Assembly: GCA_030272155.1 (NCBI GenBank)
Contig: CP126193.1
Span: 4,464,001-4,528,000 of the forward strand
DNA: 64,000 nucleotides
Reading direction: 5' to 3'
Source: Tetradesmus obliquus
Taxonomy: Eukaryota > Chlorophyta > Chlorophyceae > Sphaeropleales > Scenedesmaceae
The notes below the pieces were generated by a model. The model made no database searches, had not been told where the DNA came from, and was given only the letters and a program-made list of their open reading frames with translations. How positions within the stretch are numbered: the stretch's first letter is position 1; every line of letters begins with the position of its first letter. Position numbers and translations under genes: made by a program. Of the stretch, positions 1 through 10,880 are shown piece after piece.

Positions 1-2969
1 CGAGGCAAGAAGACCAAGCTCCCAAACGACGCACCTGCAGCATAAACAGATGCCTGAGTAGAGCAGTCTGTGTACGACTGATGGAGTGAGACCGCAGCAG
101 CCATGTTGCAGTCAAAGAGCTTCAGCCCTGCTGCTTTGGTGGTGAGCAGGAAAGGCCCCTCAAGGAGAGCTGTGTATTGACTGCTGCAGATGCCAGTAAG
201 CAGTGGCTAGCTAGTAGCAGCACTGCCACCTCAGCCCTGCCAGGTCGTCAAGCCCTGAGCACGCACAGGCCTTCCATTGAGGCCAGCCTATGGCCTGAGC
301 AATAGTACTACCGTAGCGCTACTGGCAATGCCAATAGGATTGACAGACAGATTAGGGTTGTGACTTCTCACCACGGTATCCCATCAGCAGCGCAGTCTGG
401 TTCAGCAGCTTGACAACTTCATCAGTTGGCAAGACACCCAGGTCCACCTGCGGACCGTTTTGGAAACAGCATGTCGACACAGGCTTGAGGCATAATGCCG
501 ATGTGATACGCAGCATGCATACTGCTGCTTGCTCAAATGCTCTGCCGCGCACACTCTTCGTGCAGCCGCCAATCACAAGTGGTCGATTAAAAGGCAGACA
601 TCCATCCGCCATCGTGTGCAGATGAGCATATGTGCTGTACAGCCGTCAGATCAATCTTCAGGCAGCTGTGCCTAGCATGGTGGCCCAGCACCGCTTGTGC
701 ACAGCTCACACCTGCTTCACGGTAACATCTGGCAGTGCTGTCAGTGCCTTGAGCAGCTCGTCTTCATTTGTAAGGGTGCGGGGCGTGGCGATGCCAGCCC
801 TGCATGCAAAGCAAGCTCGGACTTTCGGGCGCTGTGCTGCCGACAGCACTACACTATGGCAGCACACGTCGAAGAAGGCATACATATCCATTATGAGGTC
901 TGCCCCCCCCCCCCCCCCCACACACACTCTAGAAGAAGATCTTGTGTGAAAATTCGCCCACAGCAGTGTTGTTGCAGCATGTGTGTTGCCAGCATAGACC
1001 CCACTTACTGCCGGCTGCGCTGCATTAGTGCGGCAGCCCATTTTAAAAAAAATACAGCAGGACAGCTGGAGCCTGCTCGATGTTGAAGGTGCGCGCACTC
1101 ACTGTTTCCTCGCAGCTGCATCTGCAAATGCCAGCACAATGGTCCTGTTGGTCGCGCTTGCAAATGGTAGCGAGGGGCTGAGGCCCATGGCTGCTCTGAT
1201 CTCGCCCACCATGCGCAAGTGGAATGGATCAGCATCAAATAGCTGCTGAGGCGCGGACCACATGTTGACTGGCCTACCAGACTGGGTGATCCTGCGACAC
1301 AAAACGCGGCGGTGTGAGGCCAGCAAGCGAAGCATCTGCTGATACATTGGAACTCGTTAGGGTAAAGCATTGCCTTGCGCATTGCAGAAGCGCAGCTGCT
1401 CTACATTGGCATTGGTACGTCACAGAACACATGCTACTGGGACACATGCAATTGTTGCTTGCGGTGTAGCCAGGCAGCTGTGGGCTGCTCGCACCGTCTG
1501 TTGGCACAGTACTGCATATGCATTAGCTTGGCACTTGGCATACACCCAGGCAGCTGTGGTAAAATCCTGTCATACCACAGGCTACTGCAGCACATGCTGC
1601 TGCCATTCTAACATGCCCTGAGTGTGGATGTGGCCATGTGTGCTGGCACACATTGTTTCTCACCATTTGGGGTAGAAGGTTGTGGGCATCAGAATCACCC
1701 TGTTGAAGCACATCGTGGTGTCAGGCGAGTCTGCAGTTGACAAGCACAGTTGGAAAGGCGGCGATGTGTCATTGGTGCTGTCACTTTGCAAAGGCAGCTG
1801 TGTGTAGCTGCATCTGAGAACAGTGCAGATGAGGTGCCAGCTGCTGGCAGAGTGGTGCGAGTGCAGATAGCTGCAGACAGCCCCAACGATCAAGACAATG
1901 CTGAGTACGTATACGGCTGCAGATGTTGTAGCACCCTCTTTGGTAGGCTTCCAGAAGTTAGCAGTCCTCCAGCATGCAATATTACTTGTCAAAAGCACCT
2001 GCACATCTATTACGCTGCTAGCACTGTCTATTGCTTCTTGCCTTGTGCTGTGTATGAAGAGTAGCCCAGGGACTCCAGGATTGGCTTGTAGTTGGCTGGG
2101 CCGTGCGCAGGCTGCCCAAGGCCGTCCAGAAAATAAACACCAATCTGGCTGACCTTCACACCATGCTCTTGCAGGAAAGTCTTCAAAGCAAACATAGCAG
2201 CGTGCTCGGCCATCATTCTGGTGTCCAAATTGGCCAGTGGTGCTGGGCGTGCTATGCCCACTGACAGCCCTGGCACGACTGCGCTGCAGCTGCTGCGTGC
2301 TGCTTGCAGGAGGACAGTGCTGTTTGCAGGAACCAGCTTTACGCGGTTGCCACGGTGTGGTGCAGGCCAGCCATGTGAAGTCCGTTGCCGTGCACCGCCT
2401 CTGCACCGCAGGTGCATCACCTGCAGGACAGGCAGGAAGCAGCAGGCAGCTACCTGTTTGCACGCAACGCTGCTGTGCAGAGACCGCCATCAGGCACACT
2501 GCTGGTGCTGCTGCTTGCAGCTTACATGCTGTTTTACCACATGTTGGGCTGTGAGAGAGGAGACAGCACTGCGGCAGAGCATGCGGCTGTGCAACAAGGT
2601 ACAAAAGAGGCCTGCTATGCTCTTTGTGCTGTGCAGCATGCTAGGGGTCCTGCGGGACAAGGAGGTGAACATCATGCGCATGTGCCAATATGGTGCATCT
2701 CACCGTGTTGTTCTGAACATTGATGACAGCATCCGTCAGCATCAGTGGTCTTATTTCACCTGAAGTTGTCCAAAGCATTTAAACATGAGCAATTGGCACA
2801 GCCTGTTACCAACTACCCCTACAGCTGTAACCAGCGCAAGTGCAGCTACAGCACCTGTCAGGGACTGCACGGACTGCTGCACAGGCAGGACATCGTCGTA
2901 GCAGGACTTGAAGGGCAGCATCAGCTGTTGCTCTTGCATAGCGTAGCTCAGCTGGTAAGGCCTTGCCAT
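1..2969 (-). CDS. GT61-family (DUF563) glycosyltransferase, 3' end missing
   Basis: Likely Golgi or ER type II membrane glycosyltransferase of family GT61, which adds xylose, arabinose or GlcNAc to glycans; the substrate cannot be told. Exons joining in phase: 2969-2760, 2420-2042, 1730-1664, 1291-1103, 799-712, 447-372 and 34-1, where the gene runs off the window (347 codons seen). The first exon has a hydrophobic signal-anchor (GAVAALALVTAVGVVGNRL). The catalytic half shows family-typical blocks: YFLDGLGQPAHGP, MCFNRVIL, RTLTNEDELLKAL, and MGYRG joined across an intron to ASFGSLVFLP, the counterpart of the GT61 'G-H-G-A...FLP' motif with R in place of H. The intron after 2042 would have a GC donor. 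The start is the first ATG of the open first exon. The family is inferred from these motifs only. Confidence 0.78.
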
Positions 2970-5376
2970 TGCTGCTTGAAGCAGGCAACAAGTAATAAGT
3001 TGCAGCAGCAGCCATGTCTGCCTGATCCCACGGCATGGTTTGGCAAACATCGGCAAGTGATGATGTTATATAAGCGTGTACAACGCGATGTGCTGAGGTG
3101 ATCAGCACTGGATCGCAGGTGGCGGAGGCATAAACGTTGGAGCTAGCCCAGCTGCTGACGACGTGCAAACAAACTTTACGCATGTCCTTTGAATGTTTTT
3201 CACAAGCATCGCCCCGAAGCGTCACATCAATATGCTTTCTGCAGGCGTCCATGGTTTAAGGTTGTTTGAATCACTGACAGCCTGACCAGCCTGACGTCCT
3301 GCTCCACCCATCCAGCCACTAGTCCAAGCCCACGTCGAGCCCTTGATCGACTGGTCGTCAGATGATCACGATATGTTTGCGCCTGCACAAACCGCAAGTG
3401 TGCTTTGGCCACGCTTAAGGCGGAAGGATGGTATTAGAGTTTCTGAGTCACCAGAAGCCTGCTGGCTGTTTATTTCGCTTTTATTAGAATATATGTTAAT
3501 TAAATTATATCATATCGAAACTAGGCCGAAACCTGAAGGTGGCACCCACAGCCTGGACATACTGGAGTCGGTGCCTTGCTGCTGTTGCCAGCAGTGCCAC
3601 TGTCGAATGTCGACAGCTGCTGCGGTAGTTTGAGACGCCTTAGAGCTTCAGGAAAAGGTAATAACGGTCATAATATCACATCAATATGGAATCAAGGCTT
3701 TCAAGCCTTTCATGTGCTGCCTGCGATGCTCACCGAGAGGCGTTCCGACATCACAGGCCTCCCGTGGCGCCAAAATTTTATCGAATTGAGAGAGGACTCA
3801 CTAAAAGTATGATATGGTTCCAAATATTACTTTGGGAGAGAGCTGCTCGATTCCGTACAGCCGGAATGTTGCAGCAGTGTTCCAGCTTGTTCGTGGCCAC
3901 TGACCTGAGTGCACAAGTCTGGCTGTACGGATTGCCTTCTAGCTTCGAGGTTAAGCTTTTATGATAACCAAAAATGTGTTCCTGAGGTTAAAGCGCAATC
4001 GATTATCTATTGAGCTCGCAACCGGTACCTGACATGTCAGGCACAGCAGGTTTCAGCAGGCCCTGCTGGTGCCGGGGGCTCAGCACCATTAGCCTTCGAC
4101 GGGTGAAATGGACATTTGTAAGTATAACCTACAAGTTACTGTGTGCAGTTGCGTTGATGAGTGCCTAGGATTTTGTTTTCAGCACCCCCTATTGACACCA
4201 TCCTTCCCCCTTAAGGGAGCAGTTGCAGGTTGCAGCACACTCGCTGTCTGCTGATCCTTGCTGAGCTCCCGTACGGACACTCCGCGCATATAGTAAATAT
4301 GCGCATGCTATCGCTACCAAATCAGAGCTCTTTGAAATGAGATGCAAGCTTATGTTATGATGTAGAAACACCAGTGAGTGCCCGGCCAATGAGAAGCGCA
4401 GCATGCATGCTGCTGCCACAAGGGGCGCTGGTAGCAGCTGTGCCAAGCAACATCCTCAGCAATCGTCCTGCGCATGTGACATGCATGTGTTATTGCCGCA
4501 TCAACAATCTGCACCACCTGTGCACCGACAGCACGCAGCACCATAATCTGGTGAGCAACAACAGCGACGGCCACAGCTACACAGCTCGGCTGGTGCAGCC
4601 ATGGCTATGTGACGCAGACGCAGTGGATGCATGACTCCGTGCGCCACCACGATGTATCACATGATCACTGCTGCCGACGAACCTGCGCTCAATAGAAAGG
4701 TAAGCTCCACAGCGCCAAGGCCGCCAGCAGTGCCAGCAGTGCAGGGGCAGCGCTTGCAGGCCTGAACAAGGCAACCCATCACACCCTTGCCCATGAGGTA
4801 ATATCAAGGATGAGCCTGCAGCAGATCAGATTGCTCAACCGCAAGCAAATGCCTCCAACCAAACAATACCTCGGCCTGGTTTACACTGACGCCTCTCAAC
4901 GGCTTCAGCAAGACACCCATCTCGCCAATAACTGAAGCACTGCCCGGAACTTGCCCTCCCAATATCCCAGTTTGATGACAACCACTCTCATATGACCCCA
5001 GGTTCAATCTCTGACAGCATGGTTAGTCGCTGTGAGTTGTAGCATGGTCTCTATGCAGCAGTACAAACCAGGGGACTCTCTCATGTGTCGGACGCTGGCA
5101 AACCATCCCCAAGTGATCCTGCAAGGTCCAGGGGTTGCAGCTGTCCCAAATTTCCAACCCGCTCTCGCTGTCAAACACAATGACCACGTGATGCCATGCC
5201 CTGCAGACCAGTCACGCGCACTGCTTGTTCAGCATGTGCAACATTCAAAAATGCAAGGGGGGTACTGCTTTCACAACCCGCATGCTTGCAAGTAGGTGGG
5301 GCTGCACCCCATAGCAAGCATGCGTGCATCATTGCAAGCAGAACTGGTAGCAAAACGTGCAGCGCAAGTTGCAGGA
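2970..5376. other. Gene-free stretch between two minus-strand genes
   Basis: This holds the promoter side of the GT61 gene and the 3' flank of the dehydrogenase gene. I see no exon chain that keeps phase. Bases about 3420-4020 are visibly richer in A/T and poorer in CAG/CTG than their surroundings. A TTACA at 4878-4882, TGTAA on the minus strand, could serve the dehydrogenase gene about 500 bp upstream. Confidence 0.5.
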
Positions 5377-7529
5377 TCATACTGCTGCTGGTGCTTTTGC
5401 AAACACCTGAGTCAGCTCTTCGCTGACGCTCCACAGCTTGGCTGCTGTTGCGGTGTCATAGGAGGCTGGTGTGCTGGCCACAGGCTTGCAGCTGTCATAG
5501 TACTTGCCGCTGATGCCCTCCACATCTGGCGAGCTGCAGCAGTAGATGTTGGTCAGGGCACCCTGCAGCCAAGTGTTGCAGTTGCAGCAGAGCCGATACA
5601 ACAAAAGGGTGTCAGCGGCTCAACCAAGGAATGACATCACACTCCAGCAGGCACCAATCACCTGCAAGCTGCCTCGCTGCCAAGGTACTACATGCTGAGC
5701 TGCTGCCGCATCTCCACGGCCGCTACCCTGCACTCGCAATCTGTCACCCCACAATGAGGGCAGCATGCTGCAACACCCACAGGGGCATCTCCTGCAGACT
5801 GCGCCACATGGCAACCAGCCAATCAAAATGCGCAGGCAACACCTGTGAGTACCCTGCAAACATCCTGAAAGCTGCTGAAACAATTCCATGCAGTCAGCGT
5901 CCCCAGCGCCTCACCTGCTCCGGGCTGAGCGTGAAGGGCGTGAAGAGTGCAGTGAGCAGCTTGCTGGTGAGGGCGTCTGGGTCTGTCATGAGGTAGCGGC
6001 TCAGCTCAGTGCGCACCACGCCAGGGTGCAGGCAGTTGGCGGTGATGCTGCTGCTGGGCTGCAGCTTGCGCGCCAGCTCATACGTGAACAGGATGTTGGC
6101 CAGCTTCGACTGCCCTGCAGGATGCAAAGACACGAGCAACATTACAGCAACGCCAGCTGTGCTGTGAAGTCAATGAATGTCAATGCAGCAGGGTGGGCAC
6201 AAGACAGCAACGGACTACAACAAGTTCTATGCAGAGCTGTCAAGTAGGCGAAGCATCTGCTTGAATACTCAACGACGCAATGCTGCTGCTGCTGTAAACT
6301 GTGCTGTGTGTGTGCGCGGTCTGCCTTTGGGCTCACCGTATGCCCTCCACCTGTCATAGTTGTTGCGGCTCTGCAGGTCGTCAAAGTCCATCTTGCCAAA
6401 CATGTGGGCTGTTGACGCGACGTTCACGATGCGCACAGGGCTGCAGTACAGCGGCAAGCAGGTAACAGGCATAGCTATTCAGTCGTGGTTTTGCTGTGGC
6501 AACTCAGCACAGTAATAGCAATACATACATGCGTGTGCAGCCTACCACGACTGCATAGTACTGCCGCCAGCATGGCCAGGCTGCTTCTGAGGTTTGATCA
6601 TATGCTGCTAAGGCACCATGGCTGCCGGGTCTGATCAGCAAGCAACCGAAAGGTATGCCTACTTGGGGTTCTGCTTAAGCAGCGGCAGCAGCGTGTTGGT
6701 CCACAGGAAGTGCCCCAGGTGGTTCACGCCAAGCTGGTACTCATAGCCCTGTGCAGTCTCCATGCGTGGGCACGCCATCACACCTGCAGAAGGTGCAAGC
6801 GCAGACATACCATGCCTGAAGTCAGGCTGCATGGTCTCGGCTGTTACGTGGACTGCTGTAGTCGACTGCTTGGTTGGTTCTACTGCTCCATTGCAGATGC
6901 TGTGACACTGCATTGCCAAAAAGTTGCTGAGATGCAGTGCTGGCCTTGCCATAGTGTTGCTGGCTTACATCCAACTGCATGGTTAAGAGCGAGAGAATGT
7001 CTGCTCAGCCCTGTTTCATGACCATACCTGCATTGTTAAGCAGCACATCAATCTGCTTGCCGCTGTCCATCCACTTGTTGGCAGCATCCCTGACGCTCGC
7101 CAGGTCAGCCAGGTCAAGCAGCAGGTAGTCAACCGGTGCACCTGGCTGCTGCTGCTGCAGCCGCTGGACTGCGTTAGATGCCCTGCTGGCATCTCTGCAG
7201 GCAAGTGTCACGCTGTAGCCCTTGGCCAGCAGCACCTTTGCTGTCTCGTATCCAATGCCTGCATACGCCAGCGACGCACAATAACCAAAGTATAGCTGCT
7301 TTAGTTGCTGACTGCACGCCAATTAAGATTTATTTTACTTGCTGCACGGTCAGCGACTACTGCCTAGCTACAGCTGTGCTCGCCAGCAGCGTGTGGTGCA
7401 GGTAATGTGTGGTGGCAGGCCTGCCCTCAAATGCTGGCAGCAGCAGCAGCAAGTACTACAACACCAGCATGCGTCACTCTCACCTGTATTGCCTCCAGTA
7501 ATCATTACTGTTTTGCCTGACGCTGCCAT
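5377..7529 (-). CDS. Short-chain dehydrogenase/reductase (retinol dehydrogenase/WWOX-like)
   Basis: NAD(P)H-dependent oxidoreductase of the classical/extended SDR superfamily, closest in style to retinol dehydrogenase 11-14 and WWOX-like enzymes; the substrate is unknown. Six exons join in phase: 7529-7484, 7258-7028, 6783-6663, 6440-6337, 6114-5915 and 5562-5377, giving 295 residues, normal for the family. Key residues are all visible: the nucleotide-binding TGGNTGIG at 11-18, an Arg at 37 after the second strand suggesting NADP(H), NNAG at 90-93, the structural Asn at 113, catalytic Ser 142 in VNVAST, and Tyr167-x3-Lys171 (YGQSK). There is no membrane segment or obvious targeting leader. 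It is divergent to the ankyrin gene, with 319 bp between the two ATGs. The general reaction is clear; the specific substrate cannot be inferred. Confidence 0.92.
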
Positions 7530-7848
7530 GACAGTTGCAGTGCGCCTGCTGGGAAGCCTGGCGCGACCAGCAGCAGGCAGAGAGGTGGGTTGCAGCATGG
7601 CTCAGATTTGTCAGGCAGCTCTTGATGACCAAATAAACAACCTTATTAACGTCAGTCGAAGGCTTCTCGTTCCACGCAGATAAGGCAGCATGGTGCAATG
7701 ACACTGTTCTTTTTTTCAAGCAACCGTGCGTCTGTCAAGGACTTTCCGCCTGCTACGAGCTGTTCACTCTCTGTTTCCATCGAATTTGAACTGAGTTGTT
7801 TTGCGTATACAAAGCTGCAGCAAGCTCGATCAGCCTTGTGGGCGCGCA
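7530..7848. promoter_or_regulatory. Shared divergent promoter region
   Basis: This 319-bp gap lies between the start codons of the dehydrogenase gene (minus) and the ankyrin gene (plus), so both promoters and 5' leaders must fit here. No TATA element or clear repeat stands out. Confidence 0.5.
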
Positions 7849-10358
7849 ATGGAGCAAATAGACTCACCCGCGATGCATATGGAAGCAGGCCTGCACAAAC
7901 CTGCGGATACGTTCCCACGACCTCAAAGCCCAGATGTGGGCGGCAAGGTGGCAGTCGATCAATCCTTCAGTCAGCACTTGGAGGCAGAGCAGCAAGAACC
8001 ATGTGATAAAGAAGAAGCACAGCAGGAGGCTGAAAGGCTGGAGCAAGCACATCAACAAGCATGCACGCCAGCAACAGCCATGCAAGAAGCTGCACAAGAA
8101 TGCAGCACAGGTGCAGCGATGGAGCCTGCAGCAGAAGCAGCTGCACTGCTGCCGCAGCCACCCAAGGAGGCCTGCCTGGCTTGGATAGAAGCAGCAAAGG
8201 AGGGCGATGTACGTGAGCTGCACCAGCTGCTGCAGCAGTTCCCAGGCTTGCTGAACTACCAGCCGCCCAGCGGCCTGCGCTGCAGCGCCCTGCACTGGGC
8301 AGCGGCGCGTGGACACACAGATGCTCTGCAGGGGCTCTTGCTGTGGGGTGAGTGCATGTGGTGCGCGGCATTGACCAGCAGGGTGGGCTGCATGTGATAC
8401 GCCGGCCACTCAGAGTGTTGCTTTTTTATGAGCCCTGGTGAACTGCCACATCAGTTGTAGCGCACAGGTGTGCTGCCTACGTTTCAAAGCATCATCGGGA
8501 CTATTTCACAGTTGTTGAGCAGAGAAACAGAAACGATGTCAGTATACACATCCCTTGCTGACATGCATCCAAAGCCAACAGCGTTCATCGCATAGCAGCC
8601 AGGACCAGCAATGCAACAGCTATGCTGCGGTTCACATGTGCCTACCCGTATGCTGCTGTTTCCTCACACTTCATGGTTGCAGGTGCGGACCCTTGCGTCC
8701 TCACATGCACCGGCAGCTCACCCTTGCACTCAGCAGCAGCCAGCAACCGCCTTGATTGTGTGGAGCTGCTGCTGCTGGTGCCAGCAGTGCTGCAGCAGCT
8801 GGACTGGGTGAATGAAGACGGCCTCACCCCAGCAGCCCTGGCACTGAGGCATGGCCACAAGCTGGTGCAGGGCAGGCTGCTGCAGGCTGCAGAAGCAGCA
8901 GCCGCAGGAGGGCCTGCCAGCAGTCTCGCAGCATTGGCTGGTAGTCAGCTGGCTGGCGCATCAGGCATACCATCAGCAGCAGCAGCAGCAGCAGCAGCAG
9001 GTGCTGGCGCCCCAAGCAGGAGCATGCAGGCAGCGCTGGCCCAGCAGCAGCAGCAGCAGCGGCGGCCTGTCCTGCAGGGGCTGCGTCCTGGGTTCCTGCT
9101 GGCTAGTGCAGCTCGGCACCAGCAGGCCCTGAGCAGCTCAGAGGAAGAGGACGATGACGCCCCAGGCAGCAGCAGGAGCAGCAGCAGCAGCCCTAACAGC
9201 AGGGAGAGCGAGGATGCCGCACTGCCTGCAGCTGTTGAAGATGGCAGCAGCCTGCTTGGAGACCAGCTGGCAGCTGCGGAGACAGGACAGGCTTCACAGC
9301 AGCAGCAGCAGCAGCAGCAGCAGGGTGCTGCTGCTGTGATTGACAGGCAGCTGGGCCGGTCCTGGCTGGATGCAGCAAGGGCTGGGGACCTCAGGCTCCT
9401 GCAAGCACTGGCAGCAGCACACCCGCAGCTGCTGCCATACTGTGGGCTGGGGACCAGCTATGCGCTCATCGGCAACAGCGTGAGTATACGCTACTTACTG
9501 TTTCTGTGTGCGTTTTTGGTTGACATTCCATTCAATGTGATGTGAGGATATCGGGCAGTTGCTGTGTGAGGTAGTGGCTGAAAGGTTGAAGTAGGCTGGA
9601 AGCAACAGCTGCACAGTGTTGTTGTCGCTCCCAGTCACGCACAGAGCGCTCATAGTTTTGTGTTGTTGCCCTTGCAGGCGCTGCACTGGTGTGCAGCCAA
9701 GGGCCATGTGCAGTGCATGGAGTGGCTGCTGCAGACAGGGGCCCTGCAGGTCTCTGCACTGCTGAACCAGGCTGACGCGACAGCGCTGCACACAGCAGCA
9801 GAGCACGGGCAGGCTGTAGCCGCACAGCTGCTGGTGGTGCGTGCTGCTGCTGATGTGCAGCAGCTGGATGGGCTGGGCCAGTCTGCTGTGCAGGCTGCTG
9901 CAGGGGCAGGGCACCAGGCCCTGGCACAGCAGCTGTTGCTGTGGGAGCTGGCGGCGCAGATGGCTGGCACTGACAGGTGAGAACAAGCGGGGCTGAAAGG
10001 CAGCGCTGGTAGCACTGCTGCATGTGCACAGCCACGGTGAACGAGCTGGCAGCACCGCATTTCAGCTGTGTTTTGTGACGCCTGCCGGAGCACCACTCAT
10101 CGGCTTGCTGGCTTCAACTTGCATCCAACTCCACATTACGTGTGCACGCCATGTTCCTTTTCGTTTGCAGTAACGCTACACGCATGCCCCCCTGCACTTT
10201 GTTGCCGTGCGCGCAGATCCAGCTGGCCTGTGAGCTCCATGCAGAAGGTGTTGCGGCTGGCAGGCAGGGCAAGTGATGCTGCAGCGTGTGTGGAACGGCA
10301 TGAGCTGGTGGCTGCAGCAGCGGACGTGGTGCACAAGACGATGCAGAGCAGAGCGTAG
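7849..10358 (+). CDS. Ankyrin-repeat protein with low-complexity linker
   Basis: Protein-interaction scaffold; the partner is unknown. Four exons join in phase: 7849-8347, 8683-9479, 9678-9976 and 10217-10358, giving 578 residues. After an acidic, Gln/Glu/Ala-rich N-terminus come ankyrin repeats with typical cores: ALHWAAARGHTDALQGLLLW, then PLHSAAASNRLDCVELLLLV, then TPAALALRHGHKLVQ. A roughly 150-residue Ala/Gln/Ser-rich linker with a SSSEEEDDD acidic patch follows. A second ankyrin block contains ALHWCAAKGHVQCMEWLLQ, ALHTAAEHGQAVAAQLLV and SAVQAAAGAGHQALAQQLL. The start is the first ATG in frame; upstream codons are open but begin with TTG. The linker holds pure CAG runs, which tend to vary in length. 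No enzyme domain is seen. Confidence 0.87.
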
Positions 10359-10422
10359 CTGACGCACTGCATGTCAGGCCTTGACTGGGGTTCAGGTCAA
10401 GGCATGTCAAACTTGGCATCGG

Positions 10423-10427
10423 TGTAA
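10423..10427 (+). terminator. TGTAA polyadenylation signal
   Basis: TGTAA lies 65 bases after the ankyrin-gene stop codon. This pentamer is the usual green-algal poly(A) signal, and the spacing is right for a short 3' UTR. Confidence 0.6.
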
Positions 10428-10880
10428 CCAAGTCCCTTGTGATTCGCTTGTTGTTGATCGTTCAAGCTTACGTAAAGTGAACGCACGACTTAATAACGAC
10501 ACGTGAAGCAGGCGGCCTCGGTGCCGGTGTAATTGAACCGTTGTGTGAGCTGGTGTCCGCTCTAGCTGCGTCAGAGTATTCTTTGCTGGTTATTACAGCT
10601 TTTGAAGTGGCATGGTAGCGTCCATGAGGTCAGCGTAGAACTTCACCGCAGTGCTGCTCTTTCGCAGCAGACACAGCAGCTGCCGCTTGGTTGTAGCTCA
10701 GAAGTTCAAGCACCTGGCGCTCTAGCACACTTATTTGGGGACAAATACTTTGTGACTGGCTAAGCGGTGCAGCAGTAACAGCAGCAGCTACAGCGGGTGT
10801 GCTGCCGCCACTGCAAGAGCAGCAGCAGCAGCAGTGCCTAGTCGCGGCAGGGGCAGCTGCAGCCGCAGCAGCTAGCAGTC

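Noticed and set aside
1660-2604. 314-codon minus-strand open frame
   Set aside because: Only its last 22 or so codons match the GT61 exon; the rest crosses the true exon (2420-2042) in the wrong frame and an intron.
9193-9378. Polyalanine/polyglutamine open frames on the minus strand in the ankyrin gene
   Set aside because: Shadow of the CAG-rich linker of the plus-strand gene, which is supported by ankyrin repeats and splice phase.
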